A stretch of DNA of 64,000 nt from Sipunculus nudus (GCA_026874595.1 CM049307.1:38668862-38732861); one strand, 5' to 3'; shown: positions 1 through 13,653, counted from the first letter of the stretch. The notes: generated from the sequence alone by a model not told the origin. Numbers and translations: made by a program.

Positions 1-243
1 CTATTTAACAGTTTGCTTATTAAACAGTCGCTGGAAAAAAAGGTACACTGATGTAAACGGTTGCATGCCATGGATAAAAGCGTTTGTTTCCTTTCAATAT
101 GTTTTACTGCAGACAGAAAATAAAAACTGAAACTTGAACCAATATATACCGTTGCATTATTTTGAACATTCCTTCTCGTTTCCACGGAATCCAGTCCAAT
201 TTATGTATAATACCTCCCCGGAGGAAAGACTTAAGAGCAAATG

Positions 244-470
244 TTAGTTTTTTAGATCTCCGAGTTCGATTTTAATAATAAAAGGCGTGGATTCGGTAGC
301 GTAAATTGGTGCTGAGCCGTTTTCGACTCCGGGGTCACATAACGTGAGGGATACGACAGGTTTATGTGACCAGGGATGCTGTAGGAGGTGATCTATTTCT
401 GCAAGACAGCGCCATTCGTCAGGGAAGACATTCCCATCTATGTCACGGCATACCACGTGTCGTATTGTTG
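244..470 (-). CDS. candidate 3' terminal coding exon, unknown product
   Basis: A minus-strand frame of about 75 codons ends in TAA at 244-246 and follows a good 3' splice site: a pyrimidine-rich TTTTTCTTCAATGCAG with exon start at 470. The first two bases complete a codon, so the preceding exon would have to end in phase 1. The peptide is balanced in composition, with VVCRDIDGNVFPDEWRC near the start and PIYATESTPFIIKIELGD near the end. GC is visibly above the surrounding sequence. I do not recognise a family. No clear AATAAA lies downstream within the window. The frame length alone could arise by chance; the acceptor and composition are the support. Confidence 0.35.
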
Positions 471-1811
471 CTGCATTGAAGAAAAACACCTCCCAGGGAT
501 ACGTAATGACGATTCATGACAACAAATGATCACATATTGCGTACCACGGGACTGTACTCGCCAGCATAACGTCCCAACGATGAGAGTGTAAAATAAAATC
601 ACATTTGTTATAAAAACATCTTTACTTAATCTTACCGAAATGCTTTGATGCATGAACATAAGGCCCTAGTGTATTTACGATCAATTTAATTTGGCCTCAA
701 TATGTTATCTCTCTTCGTTAAAAAAGAATAAAGTAAATAAGTGCTTGACAGGAAAATAGATTCCTTCCGAATATTCACGGATGCCGAACTGGGCAATCGT
801 AAGTGTGCCAGACGATCCAATATGAATCCCTGAGCTAGTCAAACCAGAGATATTTAACATCTTGCAAAAAGAATCGCAGACAATACATACAACAAATGGG
901 ATTGAATATTGTGATAGATCCGGTACAATATTATTTCTTAATTAAATTCACGTTACTTAATTACTGTGCTATTCGAATAGGTTAATATATATGTTATTGG
1001 GGGGGGGGGGGGCAGTGAACACTTAATATTGTGTCATGAATACTGTCCCGGTGACAAAAATTTATTAAGGACAGATGAAGGTGCGAGAGAGAGTGTGTTT
1101 GAGAACACTTCTATGTTCCTTAGTGGCGTAGTGACCATCATTCACCGCTGACAGCTCGTGCGGGCATGCCATATCGAGGTCATCGGCACCAACAGTCACC
1201 AGGCCTAACACAAATTATCCATTACCCTGTCGAGCAGATCCACAACAAAGGAAACCACACGCTGTATTGTGGTGCATCAAAGCGATAAGGAACCGATGAT
1301 AACGTGCTTAGAATCATCTTGAATTCGTTATTATATTATGATTAGATTTTTTAGCCAAAGTAAGAGAAGCTTATGTATTTGTCTCTGCTATTTAAAAGAA
1401 AATTTTAATCAGGTAACACCGTATTACCCGTATTTCGAGACTTAAAGAAGTAAAAGAATCGTTTGAATTATAATTCAATGTGTTTTCATAACTGTGCTAT
1501 TTATCTCATGCTTATAATAATTAAAAAAAAATGATTTTATAAAGTTGGTCTCCCTTCTACCGATCTGGGATTACCGGCCGATTTTGTTTGCACGGCCCGA
1601 AAATATACGTTACGCGTGCACATCACCTGATTGTTCCGATCATTAACGTCACTTTAAAAAAATAAAATCGGCCGATTTGTTTCAGGTTCCGTCACCACAC
1701 CCACCGACTTTTCCAGCCGGATCGAAATCTGAATAAGGAGGGTAGAAAAAGCGGTAGATTGGAGGCCGGCTTGAATATGACATGAGAAGCTAGATGTGCA
1801 TGAACTGCAGA
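471..1811. other. no gene seen; G14 run
   Basis: This is AT-rich sequence with stops in all frames. It contains a run of 14 G at 999-1012. I see nothing else to support. Confidence 0.6.
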
Positions 1812-1816
1812 TATAT

Positions 1817-1856
<40 letters not shown>
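1812..1856. repeat. (AC)n(AT)n microsatellite
   Basis: About five AC units run directly into about sixteen AT units. Nearby open frames rich in Ile-Tyr are translations of this array. Confidence 0.95.
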
Positions 1857-1860
<4 letters not shown>

Positions 1861-4800
1861 CATGGCGGACATATATGCTGGATGATAAAATATGTGTGCA
1901 CATACTTAAAAGCAAACTTTAAGCTTTTTCTTAAATTTATTACAACCCTGGTGAACCAGGAACTTTGAAGTTAGTTTTAACCACTTGATGTCATCTAAAC
2001 TTAACTCAGTTGAAGTAGTTTTGTAATGATCCTACTTCTTTCTATGTAAAAATAAGCAGTGGAGTATTTCAAAGGTGTTAAGACTTTGCAGGAATATAAA
2101 AGGGGCATCAGTGAAAGTCGATGATATTTCCCCTGGGATATATAAATTAATTTAACGGCAGCAACAGAGACAAAGCTCCTTTTGTCACAGTGTAACCTGG
2201 GATCACTTTCAGTCTGGTCAAAGCCCCAAGTTCTTTTTCATTGAAATTCCTGACAGATTTGTTGCACACATGAACAGTGGTCCATCAAAATATGAACGAT
2301 CATGTTACAAGCAATTGCACCTTCTGAAGTCACATTTGCAGTATAATTGACACATGTAAAATGATAATAGTTTCAGTAATGGCCAGATTGCATACTCCGG
2401 TAAAATAGGGAGAAGTTTTTAATACCCGTGGACACGGTGAGCTTTATCTGTCCATTCCGGCAAAAGATACAAGAATTTTTTATCTGCAGTGTCAGGATAA
2501 TCATATAAGTATTACCAGAATAAATATGAATTATATTTCGGTGATTTGATGTAACCCACATTTTATGTTGCTGGGCATTGTTTCAAGGTGACTGAAGAAA
2601 GTGACCAGTCAAGGTAGAATCGCTTGGCCTTTTTTATGATTTTGAGTCATTTAGTATTTAACGAAATAAGAAAAATTGAAAGAAAACGAAACAATATTTT
2701 GCATATATAATACTGCAGCGTTTACAACGTGAACTAATATTTAGATATCGGCTGCTATAAAGTAACTAGTTTTCTTGAAAATAGAACGAGAGATGCTAAT
2801 TCACAAAACGAAATGGTTTCATCCTCAAAACAAAATTGTCAACATTTCTGCAGGGATAAGTCGCTGCACTTGAGAATGCTGATATGAAAGTGAGCTGATC
2901 TTTTTATATGAACGATAACAGGAAACAGAAATATTTGAAACCACTGATATATCACCAGGGTTCAAGCATAGGGCAACCTTAATTATTTCGCAGATACCAC
3001 TATTTTAATTATATTATCGGCATATTTTTGAACTTCTATATTTCGAGAAAGATCAGTGGAAGTTGTAACTGACAACGATATGTCATGTATAAACGTTTCT
3101 TCTCAGTTGCTCCCATATCATCAGCTTAACATCGAAATCCGGGCTCCATATACACAAGGTGTGACTTCCACCAGGGTTTCTTTATACGTATTAAATCAGT
3201 CATGGTGAGAGAGTGTCTGATATATCGACCAATTTGATTTGCTTGTGAATTCTCAGAAGGAACATTTTCTGTCAGTGTCAGCCAGAAATATTGACTGAGG
3301 GCGGATTAAACTACAAAAGACTGGGGAATGAAATTTGTGTGCCCGGATTAGCGGTATACGACTGTAGAGAGTTATCTCCTATCCTGAAATCGATATTCTT
3401 AAAATTGTTTGTCTTATCTGGTTTCATATCATATTTTACTGATAACGGCCTTTCTGTGTAGCCCTCAGAAAGCAAAACCCACGTCGTTCCTACCTTAAAG
3501 CACAATATCAACGACCATTTATCGGTTTTATGCATCATTTACGTTACGATAAAGCTAGTGTAGGGCCATGCATCAGATATGCTAAAGAAATCATGTAATG
3601 ATGATGAAACAAAGTCTTACGTAAAAAGGACTTATTATCACGAAACACCATTCAGCACGTCTCTCGTGATCTCATTCATGCAACATGCGGGGCCTTCAGA
3701 CGAGTAGAAACGAGATTTGCTCTGCTGATACGGTATACTCTCGGTACACATGGTTCATATATATGTGATTAGCCAAATTTAGGCCGTATGTGACTAACAT
3801 CCAAATTACAAGCCCCAACATGCTAAAGTGTAAGTGGATACGAGCTGGAGTATCCAAGTTAGCTTTAAAAGTATCGCAACCACCTGAGAAAACAATTACA
3901 TCTTGTTTAGGGATGAGCAAATCTACTAGGTGCCGCACCAACCTCAGCATCTGCGAAAGTTCATTCAGTTTGATTTATTTAAAAGAGAGCTATGTCAGGT
4001 TGAAAAATCAAGTCTCTTTTATTATTTTATTACGGTTTTCTCATTTTATATGTATTTTTATATAAAAATAATATGTTTTTGTTCGATATAATATTAAATG
4101 GTATTTTATTTTTTATACTTAAATCGGATTACGGACCATATACTTCTTTATCTGATAATTTTTTTAGAATACATGATTTTTAGAAAGGACTATTTTCATC
4201 ATCCACGAACAGGGAGTAAAAGGCTATAATGTTCCTCTTTTGCTCCAGGTATTCTCCCAACATAAATAAATGAGTGCAAAAGCATATCAGAGGGCATTTG
4301 ATAACTCTCTAGCATAAAGAAAATATATATTTAAAGAAAAAAACATGTATTTAATATGTAGATAAATTGTATAAATATAATGCTTAATATATACTCAAAC
4401 GCACTCATAATTTTTTTATATGTTCGTTGTTTTAAGATAAGCTTCAACAATAACATTTATATAACCATCTGTACCTATGGTTCAAGAGTACTTCCATTTA
4501 TATCTTTTTAGTGATTTATCAGTGATTGATGACACCATCACAATTGTGCTAAAAGGTTGACAGAAATTGTCTCTCAGCTTCACCACGTCACAGCCGAAAA
4601 GGGCGCGTGATGAATGGTGCGAAGAGTCTACAACCTCAATCTTCTTAGACATTTTGTTAGAAAAAGAATATTACCACCTGCATGGATGAAAATTACAGCA
4701 TTTTCCTAAAAAGATGTAAATCTTTTAAAAGAATAATAATGGTAGCACCGAGGAATGCTGCTCTGTGAACATAGAGTTCGCAAGAAATAAGGGTTAAAGG

Positions 4801-5955
4801 AGAGAAAACAGGTTTTTAATATGATTGCTATGTTTTATAGGTATCTTTACAGGTAAACCAGCTCGGTAAGGAAAAGCGAAATTTTCATGACACGATAAAG
4901 TCTCAGTAATTCAAATTTAGAATCTCTTTCATATAAATATACTAAGTACTGGTCATGGAGCATTTTAACATATTAATATATAATTTTGCCGAATGTAAAT
5001 ATTTGCACTGACTATTTTATTGAGCGACAAACGTTAACAGAGTGCAGCTTGTCTTCGGGGAGTTGAGCCACCAGCTGGTACAAGGGTTACAACGGTCCTT
5101 TTTTTTAGTCAGAATGGTGGCTGTAATGTGGTCAAATGTCTGTCGGCCAAGTGCTCAAATTACATGGGTCGATGGCAGTGAACACACTATAATGGGACTG
5201 GGAATGCTGCATTGAACAAAGAAGCTGTCCTTGCATACAAATGCTGTTAAGCCTTAGCATTGAACGAAAGACAAAGAAAACGGAAAGGGTTATTCTGTTT
5301 TCTTTGCTTTTCTCATAATCTAAGCATTAGTTCCAAGGGTCTGGAAGTAATTCTAACTATGTATGGGACAACTATATTTTGTATTACATTTCAATTATGT
5401 TTATTGTCGGTATTGAAGTAGGGCTGTAGTCTCGAGTCCAATATCAAGGCCACTGTTTCAGGAATTGGGACTTGGCTCAACAGATATGGGCTTGCACTCG
5501 GACACGAAGTTGAGAACTCAAACTTTTATGACTGGTCCGGGTCGAGTTCAGGATATCTCATGTTAAAACGTAAGAATTAAGCTGTCGTACTTAGGTTCTG
5601 ACGTGAGCATACTACAAACATTTATATTTGCTTGTCCAAGAGATAGAAAATGTAAATTAGGTGAATATGTTGGAAATTCTATCGCTGTTTTTACCTTTTC
5701 TTCTTAGAATGTGGGGCCCAAAAAAAACTATTTCTTTTAGTTTGAAAAATATGTGATCCAAACAAAAAAAATAACATAGTCTTGTTAACATTGATTTTTA
5801 TTATACAATAAATTAATGTCTTATACAATAAATAATACTTTCTTTCCTTCAAAATATTGTTTGAAACTAATTAAGAAACAGTAAATTAGGTAAACATCAC
5901 ATATTTGTAACTCCTAAACATTTGTAAATCCGCATGAATGATTTCAAATTAAAAC

Positions 5956-5957
<2 letters not shown>
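1857..5957. other. no supported gene
   Basis: Several minus-strand frames between about 2000 and 3540 read like protein over 35-75 codons, including one at 3311-3538 with a hydrophobic N-terminus. They lie in different frames without consistent splice sites and are at the level expected by chance. Nothing else is recognised. Confidence 0.5.

Positions 5958-6032
<75 letters not shown>
5958..6032. repeat. composite (CT)n(TA)n microsatellite
   Basis: About fifteen CT units (5958-5988) are followed by CGA and about 21 TA units (5991-6032). The array abuts the left terminus of the TIR element that starts at 6033. Confidence 0.95.
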
Positions 6033-6035
<3 letters not shown>

Positions 6036-7139
6036 TCGAGCCCACTTTGTGTCATATCGGTTAATAGAATATCCCGCTTATTGTCACATAAATCTGAAAT
6101 CCCAAACCATTTACTATATAAACAATGGTAAATCTGACCGTTTAATATCATGGAATATTGTCATAATCCTATTAATTGTCATGCTTGGAACCCTTGGCAG
6201 TGATACCAGATCGCAGTTAATATAACATCAGACGCCGACACGGCGATCAACGAGGCCAAGAGCATGTAATCGGTCAGGCGTATCAAACGATCTAATTTCC
6301 CACCTGTGTGCGGCAGGCAAGTGCAGTGATGCATGATGGTCAGTCCCCGTCACTCAGCTAATTAACGTCTTAAGATACCAAGGTAATCAAGATCATTGCG
6401 TTTCTTGGTACATTTACAAGGGCGATGTATGCGATCACATGTCATACATAATGAACTCCTGGCCTTTGCAAGACCGTGGTTTACACCTCGGTGAAGTTTC
6501 GCCGAGATGATATGAAGTACGAGATCTTAATGTTGCTTGCGACTGTAAATCCCCGTGAAGGGTTCACGAAAAGCTGAAGGTGTTGTGAGCACTGGAGGAG
6601 ATACACGGTCTAAACCTCAATCGCGGCGAAACTTCAGAAAGTTGACAAATGGCATGACGATGCCCGCTCCCCCAACAGTCCTATCATAAGGACGTTCATG
6701 GAAGTTTGAGTCATTAATAAGATACCCGAAACAAGGCACAATAGTCGGGGGGAAATAATTACTGAGTAAAATTGTTTGCCTACACATAAAGTTATAACCT
6801 TGCCGCAGATTTCCAGACATTTGACCTCATGACCCAGACGCTACGTTTCTTTCTGTAAGAAAGTCGGATTTTTTTCTTTTATTGCGCCATGCGGCACAAA
6901 ACTAACAGGAAATAAATTGTCAGGTGCGCATATACGTAATTTGATATGCCGATGTGCAATAAAAATATTCATAAACGTTTCTGTTTCCTTTTTGTTGATG
7001 ATTTATTTAATATCATTTGAGACATAATGCTTCTTCTATGACTCAAAAGGACATCGATGTTGAAGCCCGTATAATGTCACATCCCGGTTATTATCATAAT
7101 TTATACATGCACAACCGACATGACAATAAGCGGGCTTGA

Positions 7140-7142
<3 letters not shown>
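6033..7142. mobile_element. non-autonomous Tigger/pogo-type DNA element, 1.1 kb
   Basis: The left end reads CAGTCGAGCCCACTTTGTGT. The right end, read on the minus strand, is CAGTCAAGCCCGCTTATTGT, so the two form an imperfect terminal inverted repeat that continues to a shared TCGGTT. Both ends begin CAGT and are preceded by TA, the signature expected of Tigger/pogo members of the Tc1-mariner superfamily. CCCGCTTATTGTCAC-like subterminal repeats occur inside both ends. No transposase is encoded; internal frames are at most 67 codons and unlike any transposase. Each side is flanked by a long TA array (5991-6032 and 7143-7187), so the TA target duplication cannot be separated from the microsatellite. 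Confidence 0.75.

Positions 7143-7187
<45 letters not shown>
7143..7187. repeat. (TA)n microsatellite
   Basis: About 22 TA units abut the right terminus of the TIR element. Confidence 0.95.
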
Positions 7188-7191
<4 letters not shown>

Positions 7192-8334
7192 GGGGAAAAC
7201 AACATGATAAACGTATGACGAGCTGTGCCTCTGAAGCTGGCTCTGTTTCTGTGAGTTATGGCCTTGTTTTGCGGCAGAGGATTCATAAAGCGTATCATCC
7301 ATCATTTCTCGCCTGTTAAATGCTTGAAAACTTCTTCTGAGTTCATACTTGAATGCAGGCATTGTTCTCATGGCTTTGCACAGCTTGGTGACCTAATTGC
7401 CATGACTGTGAATGGTAAATCATTACAGACATGTAGTGGGAGACAGGATTTAGTGGAAGAGAGGCCGTGGCTAAGGTTTGTCCTAGAGAAATAACCGAGA
7501 AATAAGGGCATTAGAGAGAGTTTAGGTGTTGATCAGACAGAGATTAATGTATTTAGGTGGTATGGTGATATGGATAGGTGAAAATTTTGTTGATTTTTTA
7601 AAAAGTTGCTGTTTTATAATTTTGTTTTATGATAATTGCCTATTGATTTTATTTAAAGATTATTAATCTTTTTATGCTAATTGGGACACGAAATTTTCTG
7701 TTTGAAGAGGTCCGTTTGTTCGACCTGTCAGTTAGACCGAGGACCTCGCTTAATATCCGGAAAATCTGTTCTTAAATCTCCTTGGAAACCCGAATTAGTT
7801 AAAGTGATTTACATGTTGCTAACTACGCGGCAAACAAAAAAAATAATTGAGAGCACGTTTAATGTTGGAATTTTCTTGGTATTCATGCAAATTGTATTTA
7901 CTGAAGAAAAACTTTGCATCAGTTCAAAATTGAAATATGTTCCTATTATTCACATTAAATTGTGTTTTGAGAAGATTTAGACACAATCGGCACAACCAGT
8001 CTTCAGAAATGTGATTAACATTAGGAGATTTTACACAATAAGTTATAATTCATACACATCTTTCTGCAACTCAATATCGTTTATATGAGACTAGTGCCGC
8101 CACCCATGTTTACTTTCTACATAAGTAGATTAAAACATATAAAAGTCACGCGACAGATTTACTTGTTCCAGTGTATATTTTGCATTTCATCACGAGACTG
8201 AAATTATGAGCATCATTTGCACCTGTATATTTGCTTACTTGAACATACCATTCTTTAATAAAATCAGTTGAGGCGCCACCTATACTTATCAGTTTAAAGT
8301 TTAGTACTATCACAGATACCTTCACTAAAGGTAG
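7188..8334. other. no gene seen
   Basis: There are two plus-strand frames, of 78 and 99 codons (7258-7494 and 7681-7980). They have no recognisable domain or convincing splice sites and are not distinguishable from chance. Confidence 0.5.
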
Positions 8335-8680
8335 CATCCTTGGAAAAAAAACCCTAAATTTTAAATCAAACGTAAAGCTGTCTCAAATGCACATTAGACC
8401 CCAAGGAGTATACACCATTTTGAAATTGGTGCAGAGCTCTTCCTATTGGTTTATGTATTCAAGAAATCACATTCATTTTCATATGAAATTTAAACATGTT
8501 TTTATTTTTTTATTTAAAAAAATTCAGCATAAAAATTAAAAAAAAAAATTATCTTAAGTTAGACAGAAACACGATACTGGGAAAAAGAACGGTTTTAAGA
8601 TATTATGATGTACTTTGATGCTAGTCCATTAGAAATGGCGTTGCTGTTACTGGTTGCTTAAAATTGTGTACTTTTGAGGC
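8335..8680 (+). repeat. dispersed repeat, copy 1 (partner at 58822-59095)
   Basis: The segment aligns in the same orientation with 58822-59095. Shared blocks include an AAACCCTaAATTTaAAATCAA-like start, CAAATGCaCATTAGACCCcA, TTTGATgcTAGTCCA and GCTTAAAATtGTGTAt, in the same order with similar spacing. The two copies are strongly diverged. No coding frame or terminal repeat is evident, so the class of element is unknown. Confidence 0.6.
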
Positions 8681-11324
8681 CTGTTACATTTTTAGTTGCG
8701 CAAATATCTATTTGGATTTAGAAATAAGATTAATATAATGTCACTCATATTACACCTTTAATTCTCCCAGTCTGCAAAGTTTGTACGAAATTAACTCATT
8801 CGTGTAGTTTCATAAAATGTCACTATTTTTGTTAAATTTTGGATAATTAGTAAACTTTTTGTTCTCATCTAGGGTATCTGTAGCCATTGTTGTTTAGGCT
8901 TGTGACAACAGAGTAAAGTGCACTGCAACGGAAGTCTGGTCAAACGTAAGTTTTTTACAATTTTATCACAAACCCATGCTCAGTTTTTGTTCTCAGAATC
9001 TGATTAATCTGTATACGGTTATATTTAAGTTAATTCAAATTGTTTTTTGATCGATCATTCGAAAACATTACAGGTTATTGTAATATAGCCATTGCTATTT
9101 TTCCCTATATAGTATGGCGTTATTAATAGTATTGATAAGTAATATAATGTCCTCGCTTGACGGAGGGCTTATTCATAACCAAGTCGTTTCCACTCGTCAG
9201 ATCAGCACCGTAACCCGCGATTCACTTTTCTTTTTAAAGGTTAATAATCTTTTATAATTATTTGTGTATTATCTAATGCTATTGATTTTAGTTCTTTCTG
9301 CCTGAATTCAAAAGTTTCCCTAGCAAAACAACCCCTGCACATGGACGTATGAGTAAACAAAGGGAACGGTGGTCTTTTTTCCGTTACAAAATTGCGTGGT
9401 CCGATCTTGCGCATGCAAGATAACTCCCAAACATTAAAAAGAACCATAAAAAAGAAACCCAGAACTAAGAAGCATGAAAATCTTAATTTGTTAAGTTTTT
9501 CGGAACGACCAACAGGTGGCATGCGCGTTATGCTTGATTTGCATCTTCGATCGCGCCGAGTTCAAACTTATTTCCCCTCTATACATGCAAGAACGGATTA
9601 TATGCAGTTATGATAAAATTAAGGAAAATCCATATATTTCATGCATATTAAACTACCTAATCGTTTCGTCATTCGTGATATTACTTCGCTCTTGTCTCCA
9701 AGAGATTCATGCCGATCAGTGTATGTTAAATTGCGTGGCTCAGATATTTTGGTATTACAGATGATAAGCAATATTAAGAAAATAAACAGTATAATTAGAA
9801 TTAATTTTACACTATTATTCCTAATGAAATTAATCTTCGATTTTTTAATCTGGTCATCATTTTTTAGATGACAAAACGTTATTACTGATAAAGGCCGCTT
9901 CTCCTCGACAAAAAATTATCAAGGGTTCTGCCAATGTATAACTAAAACAAAAATACGAAGTTAATGGAATTCATAAACTTCATATCCAGAGTCTACCACA
10001 AAACCACCATATGTTACTGAACAACTTCAGTGGTACAAATATACCGCTATTACAATCGATAGTGCGTCATTTGTTGATGATGCACAAGGGAAAAAGCTTC
10101 ATTTCTGCTACCTCTGAATCCATTAGTAATTCAAATATTATGCATTTCTTCTATTGTAATTAACGTTGATGATGATACTTTTTAAAGCTATTAACATCGA
10201 TAACCTCCTAATGACTCTCCTTAGGAACTATCACTGATGCCAGGTGAAGCGCAATAAATCAAGTCAGTACAAAACTGAAACAATTTTGCCTGGATTAGAT
10301 TTACTGTGACCATAGTACCCCCCCCCCCCCTAAAAAAAAAAAAAAAAAAAATCGCACTCCGTCAGAGTGAAAACGCCAACGCCTCCTAGTGAGGGAAATG
10401 GGAATTGCTGAAGTCATTTTCACAGGGCGGCTTCTTTAACTTTGTCCTGCTATCAGAATCCTAACACACCACTCTCGCCAAAGACCGTTACTTGTTAGAG
10501 GACAAGGCTTATCGTAAAACCACACGCAACCCGAATGAAACAAGACAGGTGGCTCTAAGTCAGTGTAAATTACATTTGGTCCCACTATGGGAACAAATTA
10601 TTTAAAAAAGGAATACGGTCAATATATTCATTGACAGCCTTTTAACTGTTATGTCGTTATATCTCGAGGGTTTACCAGGATGGAAACTGGTTTTGTCTAC
10701 ATGAATCTCCATTGTATTTCGAATTAAAGCTCTCAGCCAACTGTCTTGTTAATTTAATGACAAAGTATTTTGGGTGTAGCAGTGCATAAGTTATTGTACT
10801 GTATCAGCGACTTCGGTTTTACGGAAGTAAATTACCCGTTTGTTAAAGACAGCAAAGTTTTAAATACATATGCAGGTACTTATGGGAAGTACAAAGTGAT
10901 GACCAATTACATTAACCGTCACTTTTGAGACTTTGACTTGATTTTAAAGCATAAATTGCTTTTAAGGCAAGTGAGCTATCGATTGCACAACTGGGTCAGT
11001 ATATGCACTGAAGGTACTTCTTAATATCCTTGTTTTGTTTTTTTTTTCATCATGGAGAGCACTAAAGTACATTAACCATCAAATGATAACAAAAATGTGT
11101 GCACTGGAAATAATTAAACCATAAGCTACAAATTAAAAAAAAAAATGGGAAAAGTGCATGTGTGGTAAAATGTCTGATACCAGAATATGATATTTATCCA
11201 GAAAGCAAATGATGTACAAGTGTTTTATAAAATCCATCCGTAAATTACTTAAAATTTCCGATACAAAAAAATAATATCTATTCATCAAACGCTCTTGAGA
11301 ACCAACCCGGAAATTCCAAAGAAG

Positions 11325-11328
<4 letters not shown>
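8681..11328. other. no gene seen; C13-T-A20 run
   Basis: This is AT-rich sequence. A run of about 13 C at 10318-10330 is followed by a T and about 20 A (10332-10351). Nothing else is supported. Confidence 0.6.
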
Positions 11329-11398
<70 letters not shown>

Positions 11399-11422
11399 CG
11401 GTCCGCTTTTATGTCACCCCGT

Positions 11423-11500
<78 letters not shown>
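11329..11500. repeat. two (TA)n arrays around a 32-bp island
   Basis: TA arrays at about 11329-11394 and 11427-11500 enclose a non-repetitive island at 11395-11426. The minus-strand reading of the island begins TGTTACGGGGTGACAT, resembling the TGTTACAGGTG start of the LTR-like repeat at 13716. Confidence 0.9.
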
Positions 11501-11503
<3 letters not shown>

Positions 11504-11981
11504 AGAGACGAGATTGAAATCCAGGCGGATTTTAAATTCGCCTAGACGAGATTGCGATTGTGATCTCGCCTAGGCGAGATTGCAATTGTGATCTCGGCTA
11601 GACGGATTTTAAACTCGCCTAGACGAGATCACAATCGCAATCTCGCCTAGGCGAGATTAAAATCCATCATGGAGCAGGCCAGGATTTTAATCTCGCCTAG
11701 GCGAGTTTAAAATCTGTCTGGTGTCATCCAGGCGAGTTTAAAATCTGCCTGATATCACTTGGGCGAGTTTAAAATCTGCCTAGGCGAGATTAAAATAGTG
11801 ATCTGATCTAATTTCCCAATAAATTATGCATTGTAATTGACTTAGGAAAAATGTTTTCAGTCAGATTTTCAATAATTTAACACTGAATGGTTATGTATAG
11901 TTCACAAGTAATATATTTATTAATATTTACAGAATATTATATCATTAATGTAATAATTAACATTAATTTTGGAAATGGAAT
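11501..11981 (+). repeat. left terminal inverted repeat
   Basis: This is the left arm of the element. Perfect CTCGCCTAGGCGAG palindromes lie at 11565-11578, 11642-11655 and within 11689-11708. The arm extends through an AT-rich section to about GGAAATGGAAT. It is the inverted counterpart of 13163-13653. Confidence 0.9.
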
Positions 11982-12118
11982 ATTTTATATTATATATTTT
12001 TTATTAATATGGTTATGTAGAGTTCACAAGTAATATATATTTAATAATATTTACAGAATATTATAATATTTATGTAATAATTAACATTAATTTTATTATT
12101 TTATATTTTTAATTATAA
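11888..12118 (+). repeat. tandem duplication inside the left arm
   Basis: GGTTATGTATAGTTCACAAG and about 110 bp after it recur from about 12010 with small changes, ending in TAATAATTAACATTAATTTT. The right arm carries only one copy, so the duplication followed element formation or was lost on one side. Confidence 0.75.
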
Positions 12119-13162
12119 ACTAGGTAATAAGAAACTTACATTGGTATTGTATATGGCATATTCAAATGATATATGATGTGGGCTGCTGCTGATTATTTAC
12201 ATAATAATTTTGTTGTCAATATTAATTTGAAGGGAAACTGGTATAAGTAATATTAGTAATGTAATATTTTTAAAAAGACAAAAGGAACATAGCTCATTTA
12301 TTTTTTATCAATATAATTCAATGCATGTTCACATGCATAAATGATCTATTTCTCTATGAATCTAGAAATCATATTTTTTCTGATATGATATAATACTGTC
12401 CAAAAAAGGGCAGTTATCTTGTAACACAGTCTACATAAATATTGCAGCTTCACAAAATGCCTCACAAAACATTAAAAAAAAGATCAGAAGAATATTATAT
12501 ACATTATAAGAAAAGACGAAATAAGACAAAGAAATATTCACATGCATACATCTGTGTATCAACTTTTACCTTTTCTCATATGATGTTTAATAACCAAAAA
12601 AAAAGGATGGTGTATCAAAGTCCATCATAAATACTGATACCCTGCATATTTTGTACCATAAGTGTATATGTTTTGACTGTTGAGTGTTGAATACCTGGGT
12701 GAAAAGAAACATTTGAACTAGATCAACCAACTAATTTGTTCTGTTTGTCCTGTAAGAATTATCAAATAGGATGTTTGTTTATGTTAATGGGTTATATACT
12801 CATTAAATAGTGAAGTAATAGCTATCTAGACTAATCTATCTATCTGTCTATCTATCTATCTATGATTGATTCAATATGCAAGTGGATGATTTTTTCCCCC
12901 AGATTTGCTCTTCATAATATCTCATAAGTGTGCTTCAATATACCTCTTGTTACTCTCTAATCGCCATATATTTAAATACAATTACAAATTTTTTTTTGTA
13001 AAAATTAAAAGTGATATTTACAATCACAAGGTTGTTAAGAAAACTGGAGAAAAAAATAAAGATTAATTAATGTTTAGCAAATAATTGGTATGAAAAGGAT
13101 GCTGTAGACCACATGAAACACATCAAAGGTGCAAATAATAATCAAATATCGATTTCATAATT

Positions 13163-13650
13163 CTGTTTCCAAAATTAATGTTAATTATCACATGAATAAT
13201 TATTACATTACTGTAAAAAAGTTAATTATTACATTAATACTATAATATTCTGTAAATATTAATAAATATATTATCATTTAACTATATATAACCATTCAGT
13301 GTTAAAATATTGAAAATCCGACTGAAAACATCTTTCATATGTCAATCACAATGCTTAATATATTAGGAAATTAGATCAGATCACTATTTTAATCTCGCCT
13401 AGGCAGATTTTAAACTCACCTAAGTAATATCAGGCAGATTTTAAACTCGCCTGGATGACACCAGACGGATTTTAAACTCGCCTAGGCGAGATTAAAATCC
13501 TGGCCTGCTCCATGATGGATTTTAATTTCGCCTAGGCGAGATTGCGATAGTGATCTTGTCTAGGCGAGTTTAAAATCCGTCTAGCTGAAATCACATTCGC
13601 AATCTCGTCTAGGCGAATTTAAAATCCGCCTGGATTTCAATCTCGTCTCT

Positions 13651-13653
<3 letters not shown>
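13163..13653 (-). repeat. right terminal inverted repeat
   Basis: This is the right arm, the inverted counterpart of 11501-11981. It contains CGCCTAGGCGAGATT palindromes near 13473-13492 and 13523-13542, plus degraded versions. Differences from the left arm are scattered point changes and a few short indels. Confidence 0.9.

Larger units (their letters stand above)
11501..13653. mobile_element. 2.15-kb element with very long palindrome-rich TIRs
   Basis: Plus strand from 11501 and minus strand from 13653 begin with the same sequence, GTCAGAGACGAGATTGAAAT, and stay alignable for about 480-490 bp. Each arm holds a cluster of GCCTAGGCGAG-type motifs, each itself palindromic, interspersed with TTTAAAATC spacers. 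The roughly 1.2-kb centre (11982-13162) is very AT-rich. It has a short (CTAT)n run near 12838-12863 and one 62-codon Lys-rich frame (12442-12630), but nothing like a transposase, so the element looks non-autonomous. TA arrays abut both ends, which fits a TA-targeting DNA transposon. The superfamily is not settled. Confidence 0.85.

Noticed and set aside
2000..3540. Series of minus-strand protein-like stretches, one with a signal-like N-terminus
   Set aside because: Lengths match chance expectation at this base composition, frames change repeatedly and no splice sites tie them together.
11295..11573. Ile-Tyr-rich frames here and at 6, 7, 32, 41, 45, 53 and 55 kb
   Set aside because: They are translations of TA microsatellites.
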